A stretch of 64,000 nt of DNA from Sphingomonas cannabina. Lineage in GTDB: Bacteria; Pseudomonadota; Alphaproteobacteria; Sphingomonadales; Sphingomonadaceae. Within the stretch, counting starts at the first letter, position 1, and the number at the start of each line of letters is the position of its first letter. Both the position numbers and the translations under genes were made by a program. A model generated the notes under the pieces. That model was given only the letters and a program-made list of their open reading frames with translations, was not told where the DNA came from and did not search any database. Location of the stretch: NCBI RefSeq assembly GCF_021391395.1, contig NZ_CP090059.1, positions 62,001-126,000 on the forward strand, in the 5' to 3' direction. Below, in pieces: positions 54,701 to 62,634 of the stretch.

Positions 54701-56253
54701 TGATCTCGCCGCCGCCGCACCACGACATCTACTCGATCGAGGATCTGGCGCAGCTCATCTACGACCTCAAGCAGATCAACCCGCGCGCGCGGGTCTGCGT
54801 CAAGCTGGTGAGCGCCGCCGGCATCGGCACCGTCGCGGCGGGCGTCGCCAAGGCGCATGCCGACGTGATCCTGGTCGCGGGACACAATGGCGGCACCGGC
54901 GCCAGCCCGCAGACGAGCATCAAATACGCCGGCACGCCGTGGGAAATGGGCCTCAGCGAGGTCAACCAGACGCTGACGCTCAACGGCCTGCGCGGCCGCG
55001 TGCGCCTGCGCACCGACGGCGGGCTCAAGACCGGGCGGGACATCGTCATCGCCGCGATCCTGGGCGCCGAGGAGTATGGCATCGGCACGCTGAGCCTGGT
55101 GGCGATGGGCTGCATCATGGTGCGCCAGTGCCATTCGAACACCTGCCCGGTCGGCGTGTGCGTCCAGGACGAGCGGCTGCGCGCCAAGTTCACCGGCACG
55201 CCGGAGAAGGTCATCAACCTGATGACCTTCATCGCCGAGGAGGTGCGCGAGATCCTGGCGCGCCTCGGCGTCACCAGCCTCGACGAGGTGATCGGCCGCA
55301 CCGAGCTGCTCCGCCAGGTCAGCCGCGGCGCCGAGCATCTCGACGACCTCGACCTCAACCCGATCCTCGCCAAGGTCGACGCGACCGATGCCGAACGGCG
55401 CTTCAGCCTGTCGACCTTCCGCAACGAGGTGCCCGACAGTCTCGACGCGCAGATGATTCGCGACGCGGCTGCGGTGTTCAGCCGGCGTGAGAAGATGCAG
55501 CTCACCTATTCGGTGCGGAACACCCACCGCGCGGTGGGCACGCGGCTCTCCAGCGAGATCACGCGCACCTTCGGCATGTCGGCGCTCGACGACGGCCATG
55601 TCACCATCCGCCTGCGCGGCTCGGCCGGCCAGTCGCTCGGCGCCTTCCTGTGCAAGGGCGTCAAGCTCGAGGTGTTCGGCGACGCCAACGACTATGTCGG
55701 CAAGGGGCTGTCGGGCGGCATCATCGCGGTACGGCCGATGGTGTCCTCGCCGCTCGCGAGCCAGGACAACACCATCATCGGCAACACCGTGCTCTACGGC
55801 GCGACCTCGGGCCGGCTGTTCGCGGCGGGCCAGGCGGGCGAGCGCTTCGCCGTCCGCAACTCGGGCGCCGAGGTGGTGGTCGAGGGCTGCGGCGCCAACG
55901 GCTGCGAGTATATGACCGGCGGCACCGCCGTGGTGCTCGGCCGCGTCGGCGCCAACTTCGGCGCGGGCATGACCGGCGGCATGGCCTTCGTCTATAACGC
56001 CGACGGCAGCTTCGAGCGGCGCGCCAATCCGGAGAGCATCGTCTGGCAGCGGCTCGCCTCGCGCCATTGGGAATCGGTGCTGCTGGCGATGATCCGCGCG
56101 CATGTCGACGCGACCGACAGCGCCTGGGCGGCAGGTCTGCTCGAGGACTGGGACCGCGTGCGCGGCCAGTTCTGGCAGGTGTGCCCGAAGGAGATGGTGA
56201 CGCGGCTCGCCTATCCGCTCGACGACGAGGTGGAGGTGATCGCGGCGGAGTAG
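51736..56253 (+). CDS. gltB: Glutamate synthase large subunit GltB
   Basis: This 1505-residue protein has the class-II glutaminase domain (nucleophile Cys26 in DACGVGL after a short propeptide), the central and FMN domains (GEGGQLPGFKV; VAGHNGGTGASPQTS), the [3Fe-4S] motif CIMVRQCHSNTCPVGVC, and a C-terminal GXGXG beta-helix domain (NTVLYGATSGRLFAAGQAGERFAVRNSGAEVVVEGCGANGCEYMTGG). With GltD it makes two glutamates from glutamine and 2-oxoglutarate. Confidence 0.97.
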   Translation: MSQLDTERLRLAREGMYRPEFESDACGVGLVAATDGVPSRRVVAAAIDALKAVWHRGAVDADGKTGDGAGIHVDLPAKFFDDAVVASGHRVLPNRLAVGMMFLPRTDLTAQETCRTIVESEIIEAGYTIYGWRQVPVDVSVIGMKAQATRPEIEQIMIAGPLPDEQDAAEFEKNLYLIRRRIEKRVIAAQISGFYVCSLSCRSIVYKGLFLAESLSEFYPDLKDERFESRVAIFHQRYSTNTFPQWWLAQPFRCLAHNGEINTIRGNKNWMLSHEIKMASIAFGERSEDIKPVIPAGASDTAALDAVFEAICRSGRDAPTAKLMLIPEAWGPKGEMPLAHVQMYKYLASVMEPWDGPAALAMTDGRWAVAGMDRNALRPLRYTLTGDGLLIVGSETGMVVVPESTVVEKGRLGPGQMIAVDLDQGQLLHDREVKDRLAGEADYGSMIGEFLSVDDLPRAKSEPLRFDRAELARRQVAAGQTLEDMELILSPMVEGAKEAIGSMGDDTPLAVISDKPRLISQFFRQNFSQVTNPPIDSLRERHVMSLKTRFGNLANILDTQAAPSKVLVLESPVLTNGDWDRLKAHFGTHAAEIDCTFPADAGPEALRAAIADIRAQAEQAVRQGKSELFLTDEHIGPDRVAIAGVLAAAAVHTHLVRRGLRSYASVNIRSAECLDTHYYAVLIGVGATTVNAYLAEAAIADRHARGLFGDLSLDECLQRHRTAIDEGLLKIMSKMGIAVISSYRGGYNFEAVGLSRALVNDLFPGMPAKISGEGYASLHLSAKLRHDAAFDSAVATLPIGGFYRQRHGGETHAYSAQLMHTLQTAVATDSYSTYLQFARGVRDLPPVYLRDLLEFNYPREGVAIDSVEAITEIRKRFVTPGMSLGALSPEAHETLAIAMNRIGARAVSGEGGEDASRYKPYENGDNANSSVKQIASGRFGVTAEYLNACDEIEIKVAQGAKPGEGGQLPGFKVTELIAKLRHATPGVGLISPPPHHDIYSIEDLAQLIYDLKQINPRARVCVKLVSAAGIGTVAAGVAKAHADVILVAGHNGGTGASPQTSIKYAGTPWEMGLSEVNQTLTLNGLRGRVRLRTDGGLKTGRDIVIAAILGAEEYGIGTLSLVAMGCIMVRQCHSNTCPVGVCVQDERLRAKFTGTPEKVINLMTFIAEEVREILARLGVTSLDEVIGRTELLRQVSRGAEHLDDLDLNPILAKVDATDAERRFSLSTFRNEVPDSLDAQMIRDAAAVFSRREKMQLTYSVRNTHRAVGTRLSSEITRTFGMSALDDGHVTIRLRGSAGQSLGAFLCKGVKLEVFGDANDYVGKGLSGGIIAVRPMVSSPLASQDNTIIGNTVLYGATSGRLFAAGQAGERFAVRNSGAEVVVEGCGANGCEYMTGGTAVVLGRVGANFGAGMTGGMAFVYNADGSFERRANPESIVWQRLASRHWESVLLAMIRAHVDATDSAWAAGLLEDWDRVRGQFWQVCPKEMVTRLAYPLDDEVEVIAAE

Positions 56254-56269
56254 GGCGCCAGGTCTGAAT

Positions 56270-56343
56270 CGTGCTCATGCGAAGGCAGGAGCCTTGGCCA
56301 CGAGCATCCCGGCTTGCCAGCGCTCCTGCCTTCGCAGGAGCAC
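56270..56343. repeat. Double-hairpin palindromic repeat, copy 4
   Basis: Arms 56270-56292 (with A in place of C in CTCATGC) and 56321-56343 (GCTCCTGCCTTCGCAGGAGCACC) repeat the copy-1 design; the spacer is 28 nt rather than 32. It lies 16 nt after the gltB stop and is the main feature of the 237-nt gap before the next gene. Confidence 0.85.
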
Positions 56344-56490
56344 CGGTGCCGTTTGTCCGGGCATTGGTTCGTATGCGTTTCGGTTCGTCGCATTCGGCTG
56401 GACCCATCGGCCAATTCGGAGGTTTGTAGCGGCTCCCGGATGCGGAGCGGCAGGGGCCGCGCTTCGCGTCGCTCTTGAAGGCTGGCCCGC

Positions 56491-57546
56491 ATGAAGCTTT
56501 CCGCCGTCTGCTGCACCCTCGCGCTCGCGCTGGGTACCATCCCTCCCGCCATGGCGCAGGATCACGCGATCCTCGGCCCCCGGTTCGGGCAGGACGCCGG
56601 CAACGATCCCGCCGCCCGCGCGGTCATCCGCCGCGCGGGTGCCGCGCTCGACCGTCCGCCCGGCGCGGTTCCGCAGCTCCATACCGAAGGGACGCTGCCC
56701 GGCCAGGGCATCCGCGACGCCAGCCTGCAGGCGAAGCAGGACCAGCCGATCGTCCTCGACCTCGCGCTGGCATGGCGGCTGACCGGCGACCGGCGCTATC
56801 TCGACCAGGCGGGCCGCTATCTGGAAGCCTGGGTCGATACCTATCGGATGTCGTTCAACCCGATCGACGAGACCGGGTTCGACGCGCTGATCCTCGCCAC
56901 CGACCTGACCGAGGCCGACCTGCCGGCGCCGCTCCAGGACAAGCTCCAGGATTTCTGGCGCCGGATGGCGTCGGGCTATCTCGACGCGATGGAAGGCAAG
57001 GCCAGGAACAGCGCCAACAATTGGCAGAGCCATCGCGTCAAGCTCGCGACCATGGCCGCCTATGCGGTGGGCGATCCCGGACTGATTTCGCGAGCGCGTC
57101 AGGCGTTCCGGCGGCAGGTGACGGCCAATATCCGGCCCGACGGATCGACGCTCGATTTCGAGCAGCGCGATGCGCTCCACTATGTCACCTATGATCTCGA
57201 TCCGCTGCTGATGGCGGCGCTCGCGGCCAAGGCGCACGGCGAGGACTGGATCGACTGGAAGAGCCCGGCGGGATCGAGCCTCGCCGGCGCGCTCGACTGG
57301 CTCGAACCCTATGCGACGGGCGGGAAGGCGCATGTCGATTTCGTCAATTCGACGGTGCCGTTCGACCGCCAGCGCGCGGCGGCGGGCGAGAGCGCCTATG
57401 TGCCACGTCCCTGGAAGGCGGGCAGCGCGGTCAACACCTTCGCGATGGCGGCGCTGGTCGATCCCGCCTATCGCGACGTCGCCGCGGCGCTGGCGTCGCG
57501 CACGGGCAGCAAGCCGGCGGATTGGGTGAGCCTCTATGCGCGTTGA
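56491..57546 (+). CDS. Alginate lyase-family (PL5-like) secreted protein
   Basis: This 351-residue protein has a signal peptide (MKLSAVCCTLALALGTIPPAMA) and an alpha/alpha-toroid fold: ALAWRLTGDRRYLDQAGRYLEAWVDTY, then NNWQSH (176-181), the PL5 active-site region, and DALHYVTYDLDPL. It would cleave polyuronates in the periplasm, but no alginate genes are near, so the substrate is uncertain. Confidence 0.8.
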   Translation: MKLSAVCCTLALALGTIPPAMAQDHAILGPRFGQDAGNDPAARAVIRRAGAALDRPPGAVPQLHTEGTLPGQGIRDASLQAKQDQPIVLDLALAWRLTGDRRYLDQAGRYLEAWVDTYRMSFNPIDETGFDALILATDLTEADLPAPLQDKLQDFWRRMASGYLDAMEGKARNSANNWQSHRVKLATMAAYAVGDPGLISRARQAFRRQVTANIRPDGSTLDFEQRDALHYVTYDLDPLLMAALAAKAHGEDWIDWKSPAGSSLAGALDWLEPYATGGKAHVDFVNSTVPFDRQRAAAGESAYVPRPWKAGSAVNTFAMAALVDPAYRDVAAALASRTGSKPADWVSLYAR

Positions 57547-57677
57547 CCGCCACTCAGACCTGAACAGGCTAGGTTCCCGGCGATCGACCGGCTATGATCG
57601 CACGGGTGTTCAGCTTCGGCTCAGCCGGCCGGAGCTAGGGAGCGCCCCCGATTCGCTCCCGAAGGAGTGAGGATGTC

Positions 57678-58142
57678 ATGCGTCTCGTTCTGACCCCAGT
57701 CATCGCTCTTGGCGCTGCCGCGCTCGTCGTCGCTGCCCCTGCCGCCGCGCAGGACCATGAAACGGCGCCACCCGTCGCCAAGGTCGGTGAGGCGCTGTCG
57801 AATCCGATGGTGCAGGAAGGCGCCGCCCAGGCGGTGACCAACCTCGCCGACGTGCTGCTGGCGACACGGATCGGGCCGCTCGCGCATTATGCCGATCCGG
57901 ACGGCGACATCCGCCCCGACGACACGCTTGCCGATCTCGAGGCGCGGCGCGATCCCGATTACCGCCGCCACCTTCAGGATCGTACCCGCAAGTCGGTGGC
58001 GATGGCGGGCCAGGCGGCGCGCGACGCCGGCGCGATGGCGGCCGAGCTCAAGGCGACCGGCGCGCGGCTCAAGGCGGCGCTCGCCCCGATGGTCGCCGCG
58101 CTGAGGTCCTATTCCGCCGCATCCGACGACGATCATTATTGA
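57678..58142 (+). CDS. Secreted protein of unknown function
   Basis: This 154-residue protein has a signal peptide (MRLVLTPVIALGAAALVVAAPAAAQ) and a helical Ala-rich mature part with a C-terminal DDDHY tail. GAAGGAG precedes the ATG. Family not recognised. It stands alone with a 131-nt leader region in which no clear regulatory site was seen. Confidence 0.7.
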   Translation: MRLVLTPVIALGAAALVVAAPAAAQDHETAPPVAKVGEALSNPMVQEGAAQAVTNLADVLLATRIGPLAHYADPDGDIRPDDTLADLEARRDPDYRRHLQDRTRKSVAMAGQAARDAGAMAAELKATGARLKAALAPMVAALRSYSAASDDDHY

Positions 58143-58188
58143 TGTCCACGCCTAGACGCGCGCCGCGCTCGCCGTAAGAGTGGCGGGG

Positions 58189-58860
58189 ATGTGGCAGCTT
58201 TATCAATTCCCGCTCTGTCCTTTCTCCCGCAAGGTCCGTCTGCTGCTCGGCGAGAAGGGCGTCGGCTATGAGCCGGTGCGCGAATCGCCCTGGCTGAGGC
58301 GCGACGAATTCATCGACATGAATCCCGCCGGCCAGACGCCGGTGATGGTCGACGTCGAGCGCGGCACCGTGCTGATCGATTCGATGGCGATCTGCGAATA
58401 TTTCGAGGAGACGGTCGAGAAGGCGGCGATGATCAACGGCACCGCCGCCAACCGCGCCGAGATCCGCCGGCTGGTCGCGTGGTTCGACACCCAATTCTAT
58501 CGCGACATCACCGCGCCGTTCCTCAACGAGCGGATGCTGAAGCGGGTGACGCGCCAGGGCACGCCCGACGGCGCCGCGCTGCGCGAGGCGATGAAGGCGG
58601 TGGTCGGCCATCTCGACTATATCGATTACCTGCTCGACCACCGCACCTGGCTCGCCGGCGCGACGATGAGCCTGGCCGACCTCGCCGCCGCCGCCCAGAT
58701 CTCGGTCGCCGACTATCTCGGCGGGATCGACTGGAAGAGCCATGAGCAGGCCAAGCGCTGGTACGTCGGTATGAAGAGCCGGCCGAGCTTCCGCCCGCTG
58801 CTCGCCGAGCGGATGGAACTGGTGAGCCCGCCCGCCGATTACGAGAAGCTGGACCTGTAG
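58189..58860 (+). CDS. Glutathione S-transferase family protein
   Basis: This 223-residue protein has an N-terminal thioredoxin fold (LYQFPLCPFSRKVRLLLGEKGVGYE; NPAGQTPVMVD; DSMAICEYFEE) and a helical C-terminal GST domain. CPFS places a cysteine in the catalytic area. Substrate unknown. ATG 58189 begins the fold behind GCGGGG; a GTG three codons earlier is possible. It is 14 nt upstream of the PEBP gene. Confidence 0.88.
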   Translation: MWQLYQFPLCPFSRKVRLLLGEKGVGYEPVRESPWLRRDEFIDMNPAGQTPVMVDVERGTVLIDSMAICEYFEETVEKAAMINGTAANRAEIRRLVAWFDTQFYRDITAPFLNERMLKRVTRQGTPDGAALREAMKAVVGHLDYIDYLLDHRTWLAGATMSLADLAAAAQISVADYLGGIDWKSHEQAKRWYVGMKSRPSFRPLLAERMELVSPPADYEKLDL

Positions 58861-58874
58861 TAAGGGGGCAAGCG

Positions 58875-59489
58875 ATGCTCGAACACGTTCCCCGCTGGCT
58901 CGGCGCCGTGCTCAAGGGGGTGCGGGCGGGCGCGGACAAGCTCACCATCGTCCAGCCGGACCTCGGCAATTTCGCCGCACTCGAGCTGCGCAGCCCCGCC
59001 TTCGCCGATGGCGGGCGGTTGCCCGAACGCTTCACCGCCGACGGCGCGGGCGTGTCGCCGCCCTTGTTCTGGACCGGCGTGCCCGAGGGCACCGACAGCC
59101 TGGTGCTGATCGTCGAGGACCCCGACGCACCGGCGCCGAGCCCGCTCGTCCATGCTATCATCTGGGGGATGCCCGGCGAGGACGGGCGGCTGGCCGAAGG
59201 CGCGATCGTCGCCGACGGACCGGGCGGCGAAGGCGGCGACGTCGGCCGCAACAGCTTCCGCCGCGAAGGCTGGCTGCCGCCTGACCCGCCGCCGGGCCAC
59301 GGCGAGCACCGCTACGTCTTCCAGCTGTTCGCGCTCGCGCCGAGCGACACGCCCGGCGAGACCCCCAGCCGCGGCAACGCCATCGCGGCGATGCGCGGGC
59401 GCGTGCTCGCCGCCGGGCTGATCACCGGCACCTATTCGCGCGGCGAGCCGGCGCCGACCGGGCGCGTGGGATCGGTTGCCGCCGCCTGA
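58875..59489 (+). CDS. PEBP (YbhB/YbcL, Raf-kinase-inhibitor-like) protein
   Basis: This 204-residue protein has the PEBP core (SPPLFWTGVPEGTDSLVLIVEDPDAPAPSPLVHAIIWGMP, and PPPGHGEHRYVFQLFAL). The bacterial role is unclear; the fold binds anionic ligands. It shares a unit with the GST gene and ends directly before the palindrome at 59491. Confidence 0.88.
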   Translation: MLEHVPRWLGAVLKGVRAGADKLTIVQPDLGNFAALELRSPAFADGGRLPERFTADGAGVSPPLFWTGVPEGTDSLVLIVEDPDAPAPSPLVHAIIWGMPGEDGRLAEGAIVADGPGGEGGDVGRNSFRREGWLPPDPPPGHGEHRYVFQLFALAPSDTPGETPSRGNAIAAMRGRVLAAGLITGTYSRGEPAPTGRVGSVAAA

Positions 59490-59490
59490 T

Positions 59491-59505
59491 CGCCAACAGT
59501 TGGCG
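59491..59505. promoter_or_regulatory. Perfect palindrome, possible upstream activator site
   Basis: CGCCAACAGTTGGCG is a perfect inverted repeat (7-bp arms, 1-nt centre) centred about 107 bp before the start predicted from the sigma-54-type promoter at 59580. A further GTTGGCG half-site is at 59521. The lack of a loop argues against a terminator. Confidence 0.55.
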
Positions 59506-59579
59506 TGATTTGCGGAAGATGTTGGCGCTTGACACCACATCCAAATCGCGCCCTTAGCAAAATCAATAACTTAGAAAAT

Positions 59580-59595
59580 TGGCACGACCCCTGCA
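59580..59595 (+). promoter_or_regulatory. Sigma-54-type promoter upstream of two tiny membrane peptides
   Basis: TGGCACGACCCCTGCA keeps TGGCACG and the -12 TGC with exact spacing; only the first T of TTGC is C. The region around it is unusually AT-rich. The start near 59605 gives a leader of about 51 nt to the ATG at 59657. Confidence 0.65.
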
Positions 59596-59656
59596 AAACA
59601 CTTGGCATCGGCGCCGGATGGTCCGGCACCGAAGACAAGACAGGGAGTTCGTTACC

Positions 59657-59767
59657 ATGGCTATCCGTTTCGAGACCTTCCAGCGCAGCGCCGTCGCGGT
59701 GTTCGGTGCGCTGATCGCCACCATGATGCTGGTCGTCGCTTCGGCTCCGCACGTTCCGCTCGCCTGA
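59657..59767 (+). CDS. 36-residue single-helix membrane peptide (unknown)
   Basis: The product has a short amphipathic start (MAIRFETFQRSA), one hydrophobic helix (VAVFGALIATMMLVVASA) and a short PHVPLA tail. GGGAG lies 9 nt before the ATG. Position behind the sigma-54-type promoter and codon usage like neighbouring genes support a real gene. Family not recognised; it may act as a membrane or stress-response peptide. Confidence 0.6.
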   Translation: MAIRFETFQRSAVAVFGALIATMMLVVASAPHVPLA

Positions 59768-59817
59768 CCGGAACGTCGGAGCCCCCGACCCCCAACGCTG
59801 ATCCAGGAGTTCACGTC

Positions 59818-59919
59818 ATGCTTCGTTCGTTCGCCATCGGCGCCGTCTCGTTCGCCTTCACCGCGGTGCTGATCCTCGCCAGCGCCACCGCCCCCGGGGT
59901 TCATCTCATCGCGGCCTGA
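59818..59919 (+). CDS. 33-residue single-helix membrane peptide (unknown)
   Basis: The product is almost one hydrophobic helix (FAIGAVSFAFTAVLILASA) with a single basic residue after Leu2 and a tail APGVHLIAA. AGGAG lies 8 nt before the ATG. It follows the first peptide by 50 nt, and both have GGAGTTC in their leaders, suggesting one transcript. It shares the layout (Arg, helix, Pro-His-Leu tail) but not close identity with the first peptide. Confidence 0.55.
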   Translation: MLRSFAIGAVSFAFTAVLILASATAPGVHLIAA

Positions 59920-60002
59920 GCCCCGGGCTGCCGCTTCCCTCCCGCAACGGGAGGAACAACGTCGCGCTCCCGCCGGTTGGACGATCATTCCCGGCCGAGG
60001 AC

Positions 60003-60863
60003 ATGGGAGCGATGACCGACACAATCGAAATGATCCATGAGGATGCGCTTCCCGGACAGGAGAGCGCATTGGAGCCCAAGCCCGACTGGCGGCCGCGCTA
60101 TCCCGGATCGGGGCGGCTCCAGGGCCAGGTCGCGATCGTCACCGGCGCCGACAGCGGCATCGGCCGCGCCGTCGCCGCGCTGTTCGCCCGCGAGGGCGCC
60201 GACATCGCGATCGTCTATCTATGCGAGACCGAGGACGCGCTGGAGACCAAGCGCATCGTCGAGGCGGAGGGCCGCCGCGCGATCACGCTGACCGCCGATG
60301 TCGGTTCGAAGAAGATGTGCGAGCGCGTCGTCGCCGAGACGATCGACGCGTTCGGGCGCCTCGACGTCCTGGTCAACAATGCCGGCGAGCAGCATCCCGA
60401 CCCGGACATCACCGACATCACCGAGGAGCAGCTGAGGCGCACCTTCCAGACCAACATCTTCGGCATGTTCTTCATGGTGCAGGCGGCGATGCCGCACCTG
60501 AAGGAGGGCGCGCGCATCGTCAACTGCACCTCGATCACCGGCTATCAGGGATCGAAGGAACTGCTCGACTATTCGTCGACCAAGGGGGCGATCACCGCCT
60601 TCACCCGCTCGCTGTCGGAAAACCTGATCGGCAAGGGCATCCGCGTCAACGCGGTGGCGCCAGGGCCGATCTGGACGCCGCTCAACCCGTTCGGCGGGAC
60701 GCGCCCCGAGAAGATGAAGGGTTTCGGCAAGGACACCCCGATGGGCCGGGCCGGCCAGCCCAACGAGGTCGCACCGGCCTTCCTGTTCCTGGCGTGTGAG
60801 GATTCGAGTTACATGTCGGGGCAGGTGCTGCACCCCAATGGCGGAACAGTCGTCAACGGCTGA
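60003..60863 (+). CDS. Short-chain dehydrogenase (YghA-like)
   Basis: This 286-residue SDR has an N-terminal extension (EPKPDWRPRYPGSGRLQGQ) typical of the YghA group, the cofactor motif TGADSGIGRA, NNAG, and the catalytic YSSTKG with Ser in NCTSITGYQGS. Substrate unknown; relatives are often stress-induced. ATG 60012 is an alternative start. Confidence 0.88.
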   Translation: MGAMTDTIEMIHEDALPGQESALEPKPDWRPRYPGSGRLQGQVAIVTGADSGIGRAVAALFAREGADIAIVYLCETEDALETKRIVEAEGRRAITLTADVGSKKMCERVVAETIDAFGRLDVLVNNAGEQHPDPDITDITEEQLRRTFQTNIFGMFFMVQAAMPHLKEGARIVNCTSITGYQGSKELLDYSSTKGAITAFTRSLSENLIGKGIRVNAVAPGPIWTPLNPFGGTRPEKMKGFGKDTPMGRAGQPNEVAPAFLFLACEDSSYMSGQVLHPNGGTVVNG

Positions 60864-60878
60864 ACGGACGCCCTTCGC

Positions 60879-61910
60879 TCAGCCGACGCGAATGCAGTTC
60901 CGGCCCTCGTTCTTGGCCCGGTAGAGCAGACGGTCGGCGCGGCCGAAGGCGGCGCGGGCCGTGTCGCCCTTTGCTACCGGCGCCAGGCCAGCCGAGAAGG
61001 TGACCGCACCCAGCGGCTCGTCGGTCTCGCGCAGGCGATAGCGCTTGGTCGCGACCAGCTCGCGCGCGATCTCCAGCGTCGCGCGGGCCGAGCCGGCGTC
61101 CATGTCGGTGAACAGCACGACGAACTCCTCGCCGCCGTAGCGGGCGACGAGATGGTTGCCGCAGGCCTCGCGCAGCGCAGCGGCGATCGCCCTCAGCACC
61201 CGGTCGCCTACCGCATGTCCGAAGCGGTCGTTGACCGACTTGAAATGATCGATGTCGCACACGGCGAGCCACATCGTCGCATCCGTCGCGGCATGGCTGG
61301 CGAACGCCTCCTCGAAGGCGCGGCGATTGGGAAGGTCGGTCAGCGGATCGCGCCGGGCGTTGTCGCGCGCCTCCTCGAGCTTGGCGCGCAGCTCCGCGGC
61401 CTCGCGGGTCGCGCTCTCCAGCCGTGCCTCGGCGGTACGCACGCGCGCGACCATCGCGGCAGTGATCCGCGCGACCTCCGCCACCGCCGCCGACCCGTTA
61501 TCGAGCGCGGCCTGCTGCTGGCGGATGCGGTCGGCGCTCTCGGCAAGCTCCCGGCCGAAGCCATGGGTCTCGGCATGAAGGCCCTGGATGATGTCGGCGA
61601 AGCCCTCGACCTGGAGCTGCGTCTGCGCGATCAGCCCGTCGGCACGATCGCGTTCGCTGCCCGTGCCGGGCGTGACCTCGCCCCCCAGCGCCTCGATATC
61701 GCGCAGCGTCAGCCGCACGCCGCCGTCGGTCAGTCGGGCCACTGCCTGCGCCAGCGGCGCATCGGGATAGGCGAGGATCGCATAGGCGAAGGCGTAGTTG
61801 GCCGGATCGGGGTCGAGCCGCTGTGCCGTCAGGAAATCGCCGATCCGGTCGAACAGCTGGCGCGGCGCTGAGCCGGCCTGTTCGGAGCGGACGACGTGAG
61901 CCCCCTTCAT
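60879..61910 (-). CDS. Diguanylate cyclase (GGDEF) with helical N-terminal domain
   Basis: This 343-residue protein has a helical N-terminal sensor-like region (residues 1-185, ending in a coiled coil) and a GGDEF domain with RRDPLTDLPNRRAFE and the active-site motif GGEEF (259-263). It should make cyclic di-GMP. The RxxD inhibitory site five residues upstream is absent. No transmembrane segment is seen, so it is cytoplasmic. Cyclic di-GMP often controls the flagellar state, so a link to region 1 is possible. Confidence 0.88.
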   Translation of the reverse strand: MKGAHVVRSEQAGSAPRQLFDRIGDFLTAQRLDPDPANYAFAYAILAYPDAPLAQAVARLTDGGVRLTLRDIEALGGEVTPGTGSERDRADGLIAQTQLQVEGFADIIQGLHAETHGFGRELAESADRIRQQQAALDNGSAAVAEVARITAAMVARVRTAEARLESATREAAELRAKLEEARDNARRDPLTDLPNRRAFEEAFASHAATDATMWLAVCDIDHFKSVNDRFGHAVGDRVLRAIAAALREACGNHLVARYGGEEFVVLFTDMDAGSARATLEIARELVATKRYRLRETDEPLGAVTFSAGLAPVAKGDTARAAFGRADRLLYRAKNEGRNCIRVG

Positions 61911-62018
61911 GATCTTTTCCGATCCCCTCGCGGCCAGCCCAGCCCGGCGCGGCCGCTCAGGCACGCGTCTAATGCCGAACTGCTAACATCGGGTTGTCGC
62001 TACGATATATCAGTGAGG

Positions 62019-62576
62019 TCACGACCGCCGCTTACCGAGGCCCTGTACCGCGGCGAGCGTGCCGGTGATATGCCCCGTCGGGCTGGGATCGTCGTGGACA
62101 TAGGCAACGCGGCCGTCGGGCGCGATGACGTAGCTGGTGCGGCTGGTCGCGTTGATCGTCGCGCCGCCCGGCGTCTTGATCGAGCGGCCGAGCGCCACGT
62201 CATAGCCCTTCACCACATTGGGCCCTGCGCTGGCGACGGTGAACTTGCCGGCGCATTTCTCCGACGAGAATTTCTGCAGCACATCGACCGAGTCGGCCGA
62301 CATGCCGAGCACGGTCGCGCCGGCGCGGGTGAACTCGGGGATCTTCTCGGCGAAGGCGGCGGCCTCGGCGTTGCAGCCGCCGGTATAGGCGGCGGGGAAG
62401 AAATAGAGCACGACCGGGCCCTTCCTCAGCAGGTCGTGCAAGCGGACGTTGACGATCTTGCCGGCGACCGCGCCGCGCGTGGCGAAGTCGGGGGCCTTCG
62501 CGCCGGGGGCAAGCGCCGCCTCGGCGGGAACGGCGAGCAGGGCGGCGACGGCGGCGGCGATCAGGGGCAGGCGCAT
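62019..62576 (-). CDS. Periplasmic peroxiredoxin (AhpC/TSA family)
   Basis: This 185-residue protein has a signal peptide (MRLPLIAAAVAALLAVPAEA) and a thioredoxin-fold peroxidase domain; YFFPAAYTGGC carries the peroxidatic Cys68, and a further Cys in SSEKCAGKF could resolve it. AAGGA lies about 8 nt before ATG 62576. It reduces peroxides outside the cytoplasm (inferred from the signal). Confidence 0.85.
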   Translation of the reverse strand: MRLPLIAAAVAALLAVPAEAALAPGAKAPDFATRGAVAGKIVNVRLHDLLRKGPVVLYFFPAAYTGGCNAEAAAFAEKIPEFTRAGATVLGMSADSVDVLQKFSSEKCAGKFTVASAGPNVVKGYDVALGRSIKTPGGATINATSRTSYVIAPDGRVAYVHDDPSPTGHITGTLAAVQGLGKRRS

Positions 62577-62634
62577 GGGGCAGGTCCTTCGCTGGGAACG
62601 CCCCTTCGGATACGCCTTCGCCGGGCGCGAGTCA

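Noticed and set aside
59491-59505. Palindrome as terminator of the PEBP gene
   Set aside because: The 7-bp arms leave a one-base loop and no T-run follows, so it cannot form a usual intrinsic terminator hairpin.
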